A stretch of 64,000 nucleotides of DNA, from positions 73,443,312-73,507,311 of the forward strand of contig CM057826.1 of NCBI GenBank assembly GCA_030068075.1. Direction: 5' to 3'. A model generated the notes under the pieces. That model saw only the letters and a list, made by a program, of their open reading frames with translations, had not been told where the DNA came from and did not search any database. Positions 47,793 to 58,299 of the stretch are shown here, one piece after another. Origin of the DNA: Paguma larvata. Its lineage: Eukaryota > Chordata > Mammalia > Carnivora > Viverridae. Each line of letters starts with the position of its first letter. Position 1 is the stretch's first letter. Position numbers and translations under genes: made by a program.

Positions 47793-48006
47793 ACTTTTTA
47801 AAAATGTTTATTTCTTTATTTTCAGAGAGAGAGCATGTGCGAGTGAGCAGAGGAGGGGCAGAGAGAGAGGGAGAGAGAATCCCAAGCAGGTTCTGTGCTG
47901 CCAGCACAGAGCCCAGTGTGGGAATGGATCTCAAGAACTGTGAGATCATGAATGGAGCCAAAATCAAGAGTCACACATTTAAACGACTGAGCCACTCAAG
48001 CACCCC
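47793..48006 (-). mobile_element. Felid-type CanSINE
   Basis: Landmarks gaggaggggcagagagag, gagaatcccaagcaggttc, gccagcacagagcccagtg and gactgagccactcaagcacc. Full length. The frames over it on the plus strand are SINE sequence. Confidence 0.95.
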
Positions 48007-49804
48007 AATGTTTTTGTTTCTTCATAAAATTTGAGAAAGGCAAGAATATGTTACATTGTATGTGTACAGGTTTTTGTTGTAGTAATACATTCAACTTTAA
48101 GCACATTAAATGATTTTAGTTTTCATCAATTTATTAATGTTGCATCACCCAAAGATGATTTTATTAAACATTAACATCTAGGAAAAGGTTTAGAGTGCTA
48201 TATCCAGTAGTGATATCTGATTTGTTTGGGGTCTCTTGCCCTTGATTAATCTTTGGCCACATTGAAAAGCTAACTAACCTATAAAAGGGTCTGTTCCATT
48301 TTTTTTTTTTTTTGCCAACATATTACAGAGTTATTATCTTGCCATCCTAACATGGCAACAAACACAGTTAACAGTTCAACAATGTAATAGGAGTACATTC
48401 TAGCTAAAAAAAAAAAAAAAAAGGAAAAGAAAGTACAAAATATACCTTGAAAGTATGTTAAAAGAAGGCAATGTTCAATACATGTATGGACTAGAGTGAG
48501 GTCCTGTATGGACTAGAGCGAGGTATGTACAGGGACTAGCGGTGTCAGCCGTCATCTGCTGCTGGTGAATCATGTCACTGCTTTTACCTATTTTCTCTAT
48601 TGCTCAGATGGGTAGAAAATTCAGATCTAATGAAGACCTAATAAACATAGGTTGAATCAAGCAGGCTTTGTAGTAGAGTTTAATACAGTAGAAAATAACT
48701 TTGTTTATTTTATCTTATTTTTTATTTATTTTTGAAAAAACCCTATTTTTTTAAAGTGGTATGATACTGAAATCAATTTTCACAACTTAGTTACTATTCC
48801 CAACTGTAGGGCCCCACTGATCAAATAATACATGTCATCAATTCCATAAAGAACATTTAAATTACTCCTCTCAACGACATTCTTTCAATCCCTCAACTCT
48901 TTACTTTCCACCAGATGATACAGATGATATAGACAGACAGAAATAGAGACAGAAATATAATATAAATAGAGTATATCTTTTTTCATTCAGTAATGCTTAG
49001 ATTTCTCTCCCTTGCTATTGGATGCCTCTCTTACACACCTCAAATTATCTTTTAGTTTTATTACTTTCATATTTCCTTTGTATATATCTCCTTCCTTCTG
49101 CCCTCTGGCCAAGGTCCTTAACAGAATTCTGAAGAAAATTATTTAAATACGCCATGTTGGAGTAAGGCTACTTGTTACGTAAAGCTACTGTCATGACAAG
49201 TGGCCTTACACATATAAGGTGTTAAAAAGCCACTGAATAAATTATAATTTTGTATTTATAATAAATTCTCTTCCTATTTTTATCTTGTTTAGTTATATAA
49301 TCATATTGACTGTCTTCTTAACTTCAAGAATTTCCCTCATTTAGTATGTTTTATGGCCTCTATTTGTCATCACGTTGCCTGTTTGACCACCCGTCACATC
49401 TATGGCCCTCAAATTTTCAAATTTCTATACATAAAATCCCCCTGTGACATTTGTTAAATTTATGATTCAAGACATACTCCTAGTAATTCCTATCCTGTAA
49501 TTCTTATATACTCATTCTGTTCTGATTAATGCATAGCAATTTTTACCTCAAGTGCTTCAACCTGGTCCTTTGAATTAGGAATAAAGAGAAATCTTAATTC
49601 CATCATCTAATCTCAGGGGATGATCTCCTTATGCAAAAGACAAAAGAGACATTCATATACACTATATATTTTATATCACTGAGTCTAATAAATACATACA
49701 ATTTTATATGCTTATTAACATCTTCTCTTAAACAACAATGGATAGATAGATGAATAGAAACTGAACTCATGTCTTTGAATAGATGAAACAACATATATCT
49801 AATC
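48007..49804. other. No gene seen; poly(T), poly(A) and a short tandem repeat
   Basis: A T16 run at about 48298-48313 and an A17 run at 48406-48422 bracket 92 bp of unassigned sequence. The rest has no recognised family. The frame at 49603-49794 (minus) lacks motifs. Confidence 0.5.
48484..48527 (+). repeat. 22-bp tandem duplication, two copies
   Basis: gtatggactagagtgaggtc plus ct, followed at once by gtatggactagagcgaggta plus tg. Confidence 0.85.
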
Positions 49805-49820
49805 TGAAATAGACAATCTA

Positions 49821-50033
49821 GGGGCGCTTGGGTGGCTCAGTTGTTTGAGGGTCCAACTTCAGCTCAGGGCACGATCTCGCGGTCTGTGAGTTCGAGCCCC
49901 GTGTCCGGCTCTGTGCTGACGGCTCAGAGCCTGGAGCCTGCTTCACATTCTGTGTCTCCCTCTCTCTCTGCCCCTCCCCCGCTCATGCTCTGTCTCTCTC
50001 TGTCTCAAAAATAAATAAATATTAAAAAAATTT
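49821..50033 (+). mobile_element. Felid-type CanSINE, young, perfect target duplication
   Basis: The copy closest to consensus in the window: ggggcgcttgggtggctcag, cacgatctcgcggtctgtg, gttcgagccccgtgtccgg, tctcaaaaataaataaat. The CpGs are largely kept. It is flanked by a perfect 16-bp repeat, tgaaatagacaatcta, at 49805-49820 and 50034-50049. The 60-codon frame inside is SINE sequence. Confidence 0.97.
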
Positions 50034-50049
50034 TGAAATAGACAATCTA

Positions 50050-50934
50050 AACAGATAGAATACATTATAGTAAGAAATGGGGAATGTAATTTCTATACTA
50101 GTTCTTCTCAATATTCAAGTAGACTTGCAGTGTATTCTAGCAATAAAAAATTGCTGGGTTTTATTCAAATACCAAAAAATAAATAGAGTAGCCTCATAAA
50201 AACACTTCTATAAAGCAGTTGAGATATTAGAAAATTAAAACAGCTGTCATACACTGGGATAAAATATCTACAGCTTCTTTCTTACTTGGCAAATGAACAG
50301 GACAAACTTTTATAAAATATTTCTTTCCTTACAAGATTTCTTAGCCTTTTTTTTTCTGAACAGCCTCCTATTGCTCCATTATGCCTCTGACAATGTCCAT
50401 TTAATTTGATGAAAATGTTTTTTGTTCAATGCAAAATAGCTGAAATAACCTAAAATTCCTAATCCTCCTGATGTGCTCTGAATTTACAAAAGCTTCTAAA
50501 GAAATAATGGATGAAGCCAGGGATAGTCTGTGGAATTGAAACTGTCAAAATACAGCGTTGGAGGTTATTTGGCTATTGGAATAAAGGAATGAACTATCAC
50601 CATTGAAAAATATAATACATTCATCTAAATATATCTGCCCCTTTTTGGAGACCTTACTGGGAATGAAAATGGAAGCACTACAATAAATGAAAGAGAAACA
50701 ATGAAATGTAGCTATAAAATTCATTAAATAACAGATGGTCAAGAGAATGATTACTGAACCCAATATGAGAAATAGTGGTATCTATTATAATACTTAAAAT
50801 ACAACAGGTAGGGAGAAAATGACATAGTCCATTTTAAATTCTATAAATTACAAAAGAAGAATTTTCTTTGTCATTTATTAAAAAAGGAGAAAGATTACAG
50901 TATGTAAATGAGAGTTCTAGCAGCTATCCATTTA
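50050..50934. other. No gene seen
   Basis: AT-rich, unassigned. Confidence 0.55.
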
Positions 50935-51475
50935 ATTGTTTTTTCAACAAATATTTATTAAGTATGCACTATGTATTTTAAGTACTGAAAGACACAAAGG
51001 CTACAAAAATGACTAGGATACAGTTCCATTTCTTGCAGAATTGAATCAAGCTAGGAAAGACAGAAAAATAATAAGGCAAATATATATATATATTTATATA
51101 TTTATATTATATATCTGTATATATATTTATATTATATATCTGTATATATATATATATATATATATAGATGTGAGATAAATATAGGTAGACAACTACATAG
51201 ATGATAGATAGATAGATAGATAGATAGATAGGTGATAGATAGAACCCATGCATTGTCAAAACTAGATATTGGAGGGACCCTATGATTCACACAGAGGGAA
51301 CAGGGCTCAGAAAGTCTTTTGCAGGTGATACTTGAGCTAGTCTTGAAGAATAAATAGGTACCAATGAGGACCATTCATCTGAGGTTGAGGCAAGTGTAAG
51401 GACAGAGAAATATGAAAAGCATGAAGCATTCATAAGTAAATAGTTCAACGAAGCTAGCATAGACTGCAAATGTCA
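50935..51475 (-). repeat. L2 LINE, split by microsatellites
   Basis: The plus strand begins ttcaacaaatatttattaag, 'tatgcactatgtattttaag' and 'gctacaaaaatgactagg'. After the TA/GATA block it resumes with 'cttgagctagtcttgaagaa' and 'ggttgaggcaagtgtaagg'. This is the L2 3' region in antisense. Confidence 0.72.
51079..51242 (+). repeat. Compound TA and GATA microsatellite
   Basis: TA-rich from 51079 to 51166, containing a 25-bp unit (tttatattatatatctgtat plus atata) repeated at 51101 and 51126. A (GATA)n run at about 51200-51242 follows. Both sit inside the L2. Confidence 0.93.
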
Positions 51476-52377
51476 GCAAAATAATTCTTGGCTTTTATCC
51501 TATCTCTCACCTTGAAAACATTTACTTAGCTGTATTTGGCATACTCATGTCCTTCTATGGAAAATAATAAGGCTAAGTAAACTTTTTAGAATTTTTTCCA
51601 TTTCCAACTTTTCACCATCTTATTCAATTTCAAAATATTAGCTAAAAATTCTACCACAGAGTAAACACTGTCTCTTTAATGCTTATAAAAATATGTAATA
51701 CATATATAGTATATAATTATATGTAAATTCATATAAAATGTATATATTTATATTGACATGTTAATGATACACAAAATTTAAAAATATAATTAAAATAAAT
51801 TTGTGTGCATATATGTACACTCACCTAGGTTAATCCTATGCAGAAGTTTAAGATCTGTATATATTATCCTCAACATTCTTTCCCATGCTTTTCATTAATT
51901 TTTCTTCTCCTGACCAGAACTTGATATTTTTCAGGTGCCTCTTTCACAAAATTTCACTTTGATAGTAGTAGCCCCAAATCCTCACCTAACTTTGTTCCCT
52001 TCTACCATAACATACATGTTTTATAACTCAGTCTTTCAAATCATTACTAAATTAGTAACTGAGTCCTATCAACTAAGTAGAGGAATCAAATTTATAAAAT
52101 TTCTTTGCCAAGTGATTCAACATGGGATTTATGGAACAAGTAATTTATTCGACTGCATATTAACCAATAATGGAGTAAGCACCAGTCAGGGTGACGAAAG
52201 TATTGAAAATGGCAAAGTCTTTCATGGGTTCCCTCTTACATTCCATGGAAACACCCATTTATCTAACCGAATGGAAAGTAAGTCTTTACATATGTAACAT
52301 TAAGCTGACTGAGTAAATAAATATCTGCAGAAGTCAAATCATCAGAATATTGAGATAAAATATCCAAATTTTAGGAT
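51476..52377. other. No named repeat; contains one exon-like open frame
   Basis: Unassigned. See 51935-52277. Confidence 0.5.
51935..52277 (+). other. Exon-like open segment, unproven
   Basis: A pyrimidine-rich acceptor-like tract ending ttgatatttttcag, with ctgac about 24 bases upstream as a possible branch point, precedes 343 bp open in one frame (114 codons). A strong donor-like gtaagt follows at 52278. It has no ATG at the start and no recognised domain (it includes LTNNGVSTSQGDESIENG). It could be chance in AT-rich DNA or an exon of a noncoding transcript. I do not call a gene. Confidence 0.2.
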
Positions 52378-52535
52378 TTCTGTGACCTAAAGTAGGTTAC
52401 TAAACTTTTCAGATCTTCAGTTTGTCTATCGAGGTGGAAATTCCATAACAAACTACAGATTTACTATGAGAAATGCATTAGGAATGTATTTGAAAGCACC
52501 ATACAAAACTTACAGTACTATACAAATGAGACTTA
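52378..52535 (+). repeat. MIR SINE
   Basis: 'tctgtgacctaaagtaggtt', 'actaaacttttcagatcttc' and 'agtttgtctatc' follow the MIR core 'ctgtgaccttgggcaagtt ... cctcagtttcctcatc'. Confidence 0.6.
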
Positions 52536-52547
52536 TTCTATTTCTTT

Positions 52548-52848
52548 TTTAATTTTTATTTTACAGAAAGAGAGAGAATACGTGGACAGGGGAGAAGAAC
52601 AGAGGGAGATGGAGAGAGATTGAGAGAGAGAATTTGAAGCAGGCTCCATGCTCAGCACAGAGAGAGAGAATATGTGGACAGGGGAGAAGAACAGAGGGAG
52701 ATGGAGAGAGATTGAGAGAGAGAATTTGAAGCAGGCTCCATGCTCAGCACAGAGCCCAATAAGTGGCTCAGTCCTCCTGCACCTGGGATGATGATTTGAG
52801 CCAAAACTAAGAGTCATAAGCTCAACTGACTAAGTCACCAGGTGTCCT
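52548..52848 (-). mobile_element. CanSINE with 92-bp internal tandem duplication
   Basis: A SINE of about 300 bp instead of about 210. A 92-bp block (about 52570-52661) recurs at 52662-52753 with essentially one change (atacgtgg versus atatgtgg). It covers the GA-rich arm and the gaagcaggctccatgctc block. The near-identity shows that the duplication is much younger than the diverged SINE. Confidence 0.93.
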
Positions 52849-53247
52849 GTGGCTTATTTTAATATTTAGTAATGCCTTACAATTGTATAAATACTTAAAA
52901 ACATAAGAGTATGTAGCACAGAGGCAATTGTATTTTTCAATTGGTCCAAGATACTTTATTGGAAAAAGTGTCCTTTGAAAGATGAGCAAGCTATAATCTA
53001 CTTGAGGATAATAGAATTTTGCCAGGGACCGTACCAGGGACAGCCTGAAAAGAGATGCATCAGGATGGATACTAAGAAGGTAAAAAAAAAAAAAAAAAAA
53101 AAAAAATCCAGCCTTTACTGAGGAACAAGGACATTCAGGGTAAAGCAGGGAGTGCAGAGGACTGGAATGATACAGAGCGGCCAGAGTGAATACTCTGCAT
53201 ACAGTGTAGAATTGTCCAAGAATATTATGTGAAGGAAAAATAGTAAT
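52849..53247. other. No gene seen; A25 run
   Basis: Unassigned, with an uninterrupted A run at 53082-53106. The A run could be a retroposed tail, but no source is visible. Confidence 0.5.
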
Positions 53248-53455
53248 TTCTTTAAAGCTTATTTATTTATTTAGAGAGCCAGAAATGGCGTAAGTGGGGG
53301 AAGGGCAGAAAGAGAGGAGAGAGAGAATCCCAGGCGAGCTTCTCACTGCCAGCCCAGAGCCCAGTGTGGGGCTGGAACCCATGAAGACGGGAGACCATGA
53401 CCTGAGCTGAAACCAAGAGTTGGACGCTTAACCGACTGAGCCACCCAGGAGCCCC
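53248..53455 (-). mobile_element. Felid-type CanSINE
   Basis: Landmarks gtgggggaagggcagaaag, gagaatcccaggcgagc, gaccatgacctgagctg and cgactgagccacccaggagc. The flanks aatagtaat (53239-53247) and aatagtgat (53456-53464) are a likely target duplication. Confidence 0.95.
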
Positions 53456-53464
53456 AATAGTGAT

Positions 53465-54229
53465 GGGTTTTTTAAAAGAGTTGCATGAGTTTATGACCAA
53501 TGTTATCTGCCAGAATTAAACTGAGATTACTATTAATAATTTTATGATTAAAGTTAAACTCTGATCCCTTATATCACAAAATTAGTTATTTTGTACTGAT
53601 ATATACTGTTATATGTATATTTTTAATTGTTACAAGCACACATTTTTGCTACTGATGAAATGTAAGTAACTTAGTGGTTTTAGTCAGGAAAAAATAAACC
53701 AATCTGCAAATTAAAACCAAAAATCGCTGTAGTCATTAGAAAACAAAATAATAATTGTTCACTGTGTAGGAAAAGCAGAAAGGACAAGAAGTTTTTGTTT
53801 TTGTTTTCATTTGGTTTGGTTTTTGTTTTTAGAAACAGTGATAAAAATTTTACCTAATAAAATATAAGACCTTTTGGCCTGGCATGCAAAGGGCTTAGAA
53901 GTTGTTATTCCATCTTAACAAGTGAAAAGCTGAAGAAACTGGAAAATCAACAACTCTTCTTAGATCCGTCACTGAAATGAGGTTAGAGGGAAAAACCACT
54001 GCCCTCAAAATTAGAGGAAAACTGGTGAATACTGAGAAGTATAACTCACCAGAGCAGAAACCCAGGAGTAGGTAACCAGTGCTGGGGTAGGAAGCACTGT
54101 GATGGATAATATAGAATCTGAATACAAGTTCATTGTCAGTCAGGCCCATGGATTATAAATACAGCTTAAGTTTTCATTTTATTACTGCAGTCCTTCAATA
54201 ACCAGTTATAATTTTTTAAAAATATTTTC
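53465..54229. other. No gene seen
   Basis: Unassigned. The 84-codon minus-strand frame at 53895-54149 has no recognised motif. Confidence 0.55.
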
Positions 54230-54614
54230 AGGGTTTTTTTCCAGTTTTATTTATCTAACTGACATATAATATTGTATATGTTTAAGGTATACAATATAAA
54301 TTAATGTATATATTGTGAAATAATTACCATCATAAATTTAATTAACCTCCATCACATCACAAAGTTACATTTTTTTTCTTGTGGTGACTTTTAATATCTA
54401 TACTCTTAGCAATTTCCAAATATACAAAACCATACTGTTAGCTACAGTTATCATGAATAATCAGTTGTTTTTAGTGTTAATCAAATCTATTTTTCTTTAT
54501 GGCTAATGCTTTTACTATCTTATTTGAGAAATTTTGAATGCAAGTTCACAAATAAAGTCATATGTTTAAGAGGCATTATGATTTTACATTTAGAGCTATA
54601 TTTTATCTGACATC

Positions 54615-54655
<41 letters not shown>

Positions 54656-54910
54656 CTTGAAGAAGGAGATCAAAGTCCATTTTTGCAATATGGGCTATCT
54701 AGTTTTCCAGCAACATTTGTTTAAAAAGAAAAAACAAACCCTTTCCTTCCCCCACAAAAATTGCATTGACACCTTTACTATATGCATTAGACTACTTTTG
54801 AACCTTTGCTTGGGTTTCAAAGGTCTATATATCCACCCCTTTACCTGCTTCACAAAGTCATTTTTTCAGTATATTAAAACAGGGTCTTAAAATCAGTTTC
54901 TGGGTTTCAA
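54230..54910 (-). mobile_element. Old L1 (L1M-like)
   Basis: The plus strand is antisense L1: 'tctaactgacatataatatt', 'gtttaaggtatacaatataa', 'ttgtgaaataattaccatc', 'tctttatggctaatgctttt', then after the TG run 'ctatctagttttccagcaac' and 'gtttctgggtttcaaactag'. Confidence 0.75.
54617..54654 (+). repeat. (TG)19 microsatellite
   Basis: Nineteen uninterrupted TG units. Its position in the L1 corresponds to the 'gtgtatggtgtgagg' segment of antisense old L1, a natural seed for TG expansion. Confidence 0.96.
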
Positions 54911-55354
54911 ACTAGTATCCCAACTCTCTATGTATGTGGGGACCATAGAGTCCAGGAAAACATCTGTCCACAGATTCTGACATTCACTTATCTATCCTTG
55001 GTTTTATTCACTCTGTCATAATATTAAGAGTTATTCTTGAATTGTAACAGGAAAAATAAATTGAAATATAGGAATGTGTATTTACCCTTTTCATTGCTGT
55101 TACTTGATCATCCCTCTGAGTACCATCTGTTTATGTTCTTGTTCATTGTTTTAGTTGTTATGGCAGAAATATAAAAAGAGAGAATGGGTCAAGTTTTGAA
55201 TTTGATTATATAAAAAGAGATATTTGAATAGTCTCAAAAGTAAGATTTAATGGAGAGAAGTATTTTCTAAATGCTTTATGCTACTTAGTACATCAAGAAC
55301 CAAGGCTGGAAGTATAATATAATAGAGAATTATATTATAGTTACGATTAGGAGT
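54911..55354. other. No gene seen
   Basis: Unassigned AT-rich sequence. Confidence 0.55.
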
Positions 55355-55665
55355 CTGGTTTTAAAACATGCCTGCAAATCCCTTTATATTTGTCCATCAA
55401 AGAGAGGAATTTATTTTTCTTCCACTTAAGTATAGGCTAGCCTCTGTGAACTTCTGCTAATTAAGTAGAATTAACAGAAGAGAAACTGATTGTTGATACT
55501 AGGTTAGGAAAGGCCTAATTCTTTCTTTTGGGACATTCATCTTGGCAAACCAACCATGTTGCAAGATGCCCAAGCCACACAGAAAGGCCACATGTCATAT
55601 TGTCCAGTAGTACAAACTTTGTTAACAATTTACAGCCAGCATTGACCAGGAGATATGTGATGAAT
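55355..55665 (+). mobile_element. Older MaLR LTR fragment (MLT1-like)
   Basis: 'ctgtgaacttctgctaatta', 'taggttaggaaaggcctaat', 'catgttgcaagatgcccaag', 'acagaaaggccacatgtc' and 'acagccagcattgaccagg' follow MLT1 order. The 3' end is not clear. Confidence 0.65.
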
Positions 55666-56535
55666 CAGGCTTCATAGAATTCCTGCATCAGGCTTCTAGT
55701 AGCCAGTAATTCCGACCTAACCCTGAGGGAAGCAAAATAAGCTGTATGCTCAAAGCTCTGCTCAAATTGAAGATCTGATTTAAAAAATAAAATTCTCCAA
55801 ACACTCAATATTGCACTAGTTTTCCTCACAGAAATACATACCCGGAAAGAATTTATGTACCAGGGGTGGTGGTACAGTAGTGAAACACTTTGAACGGGAG
55901 AGAATGGCATAGGCCCAAGTGATGGGAAAAGTTAAAAGGACACTGAGAGTCACAGAGACTGTGAACAGAGGCTTAGTGGCACTTAAGAAGGATGTTGTTA
56001 GGAGATGAAAGGAACATGAGAAAAATGTTATTGGAAGGTGGAAAGTTTAATGATCTTGTCACCTTTGTTAACATGAAAAATTAAAAAAAAATGAACTTGA
56101 TGATCTAATTAAGAATATTCCAGACAGAGTGTTAAAGTTGCCATCTGGCTTCTTCTAGTTGCTCATATTAAACCATAAAAGAAGACAGCATAAAGAAACA
56201 TTTTTTTTTTTTAGCATAAAGGAAACAGAGCTCTCAGGTTTGGGTTTGACAATAAAACCATTCGTCATCCACATACTCTGCAGTTAGCAAATGATTCTAA
56301 AAAAATTAAAAATATTTTTTGAGCTGATATCAAATGCAACGGATTATCAGAAAAATACAGTCTACAGAAGTTACTCAGGGTAAGACCGTAAAACCCTCTG
56401 TTAAGATCACTGATATACTTATCGCGGTATTTCAAACAGACAACAGTGGCTCTAAACACCTTACTGCCATGTCCCACTGATGCTCTTCATTACATAATAG
56501 AGCCTATCCTCACAGCCTTACAGGAAGCCAAAGAT
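55666..56535. other. No gene seen
   Basis: Unassigned. The 81-codon minus-strand frame at 55665-55910 and the 70-codon frame at 56265-56477 have no motifs. A T12 run lies at about 56201-56212. Confidence 0.5.
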
Positions 56536-57071
56536 TGTGTTAAAGTAACTAAACAAGGAAGCCGTTAGAAAGGTGACTCTAATGTCTTGGTAGCCGATGT
56601 AAGCAAACCAAGTCAGAGTCAATATGCTCAAATCCAAGAAGGAGAAAATTAAGAACAACCAATCATAGCCGACGAGGCTCTCTAAAATAAGGTGACTGCT
56701 AAAACTGGAACAAATCAAATTACTGCTTTGCTTTGCTTCTGTGTGTTCTCTGTAGTAATCTTGTTCTTTGCTTTGTCATAAGAGCACCCCTAACCACTTT
56801 CTGTTGGGTACTGCCTGATTCAAATCAATCTTTGATCAAATAAACTCTAAACATTTTATTTTTTATGTTTTTTTTAATGCTTACATATTTTGAGAGAGAG
56901 AGAGACCTAGAGAGAGAGAAAGAGGGAGCGGGAGAGCAGCAGAGAGAGAGGGAGACACAGAATCCAAAGCAGGCTCCAGTCTTCAAGTTGTCAGCACAGA
57001 GCCGGAAGAGTGGCTCGAAGCTCATGAGGAAACTCTAAACATTTTAATGCACCTCGGTTTACTTTTTAACA
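56536..57071 (+). mobile_element. Retroviral-type solo LTR interrupted by a SINE
   Basis: It begins near tgtgttaaagtaactaaac and ends near ctttttaaca. U3 includes acaaccaatcatagccgac (CCAAT box). R/U5 includes 'gtgttctctgtagtaatctt' and 'ctttctgttgggtactgcc', then AATAAA at 56839-56844. A SINE lies at 56859-57029. Excluding it and one target copy, the LTR is about 350 bp. The family is not named and the edges are approximate. Confidence 0.55.
56859..57029 (-). mobile_element. CanSINE, 5'-truncated, perfect target duplication
   Basis: The tail, GA-rich arm and cacagaatccaaagcaggc are present, but the head is missing after 'gctcgaagctcatgagg'. A perfect 17-bp duplication, aaactctaaacatttta, lies at 56842-56858 and 57030-57046. 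The truncation therefore occurred during insertion, not by later deletion. Confidence 0.96.
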
Positions 57072-57280
57072 ATAGGTATGAACTTATGTTGATAAGGTTT
57101 GTCAGTGCAGCTCTTGTCTAGTGGAACAAATGCTACTGATACAGAAGTTTGAGAGAACATATTGGTGAAACATTACTAGCTTGAACTGAGAGGCAAAACA
57201 AAATACAGTTTATTGACCTTTAACTAGTATGGGCATGGCACATGCTGAGAAAACCGTTCAGCTGCAAATACTAATCATTT

Positions 57281-57527
57281 CTTTTTCTTTTTTTCTAAAG
57301 ATGTATTTATTTTGGGGAGTGCATAAGTGGGGGAGGGGCACAGAGAGGGGGACAGAGGATCTGAAGCCTTCTACACTGACAGGTTGACAGCAATGAGCCC
57401 TGATGTGTGGCTCAAACCCACACGCTGATAGCAACGAGCCTGATGTGGGGCTTGAATCCGCGAACCATGAGATCGTGACCTGAATGGAAGTCAGACACTT
57501 AAGCCACTGAGCCATCCAGGTGTCCCA
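57281..57527 (-). mobile_element. CanSINE with 41-bp internal duplication
   Basis: The target duplication tgcaaatactaatcattt (57263-57280) and tgcaattactaatcattt (57528-57545) differs at one base. Inside, gacagcaatgagccctgatg (from 57386) recurs as gatagcaacgagcctgatg (from 57427), a diverged tandem copy covering the B-box region. Confidence 0.95.
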
Positions 57528-57545
57528 TGCAATTACTAATCATTT

Positions 57546-57570
57546 TTTAAATTTTTAATGTTTATTTATT

Positions 57571-57618
<48 letters not shown>

Positions 57619-57778
57619 AGCTGGGGAGGAGCAGAGAGAGGAGACACAGAATCCGAAGCAGGCTCCAGGCTCTGAGTTGTCAGTACAGAGCCTGTCACGG
57701 GGCTCAAACTCACCAACCGTGAGATCATGACCTGAGTGGAAGTAGGATGCTTAACCAACTGAGCTACCCAGGTGCCCC
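57546..57778 (-). mobile_element. CanSINE inserted in the previous SINE's target repeat
   Basis: Landmarks aatgtttatttatttttgag, gaagcaggctccaggctc, ctcaccaaccgtgagatc and ctgagctacccaggtgcccc. The left flank aattactaatcatt (57531-57544) and right flank aatattaatcatt (57779-57791) match, so the target was reused. Confidence 0.95.
57573..57616 (+). repeat. (GA)22 microsatellite in SINE arm
   Basis: About 22 uninterrupted GA units expanded from the GA-rich arm of the SINE. Confidence 0.96.
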
Positions 57779-57791
57779 AATATTAATCATT

Positions 57792-58299
57792 ACTAATGGA
57801 AAAGAAATGAGAATTCAGACAGAATGAATCAAGAACCTTGAAGGTGCACCCAGAATTATTCCCAGGCCATAGAACTAAGCCATAATCAAAAATCCCACAT
57901 CATGGTCTTGGCTGGATTTTAAATTTGCTGTATGTATATAATCTTTGTGTGTTCTCTCTTTTGAATGGGATGGTCTATAATAGCCATTCTAGGCCAACCT
58001 TACCATCTTATATTACCTGTGTGTGTGGGGGGGGGGGTGTTGGGAGGTGGTAGTTCTGCAAAGGAGTAGATCATTTGTCTTTAAAGTTACCAGGTCTTTA
58101 GACACAGAGGGATTGTTCTGGAGGGACCGTAGTGAAGGAATTGTGCCTGAAAAGACTCATCTACATCTGGATATAATTTAGATAATGAAATGTTGAACTT
58201 CAAGCTGAAAATGATTCCATAATAAATGAGACCTTCATGGGGTCATGGGAGAGGGGTTAGTAAACGTTACATGTGGAAAGAATAGAAATAGATGGCAGA
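57792..58299. other. No gene seen; G12 run
   Basis: Unassigned. A run of about eleven or twelve G follows gtgtgtg at about 58028-58039. Confidence 0.55.

Noticed and set aside
51200..51242. Regularly spaced repeats considered as a CRISPR-like array
   Set aside because: It is a GATA microsatellite with no unique spacers, and the genome is mammalian.
51132..51374. Minus-strand frame with Tyr-Ile and Tyr-Leu-Ser-Ile repeats
   Set aside because: Translation of TA and GATA microsatellites inside an L2.
54618..54890. Plus-strand frame starting with alternating Cys-Val
   Set aside because: Generated by the TG microsatellite and antisense L1.
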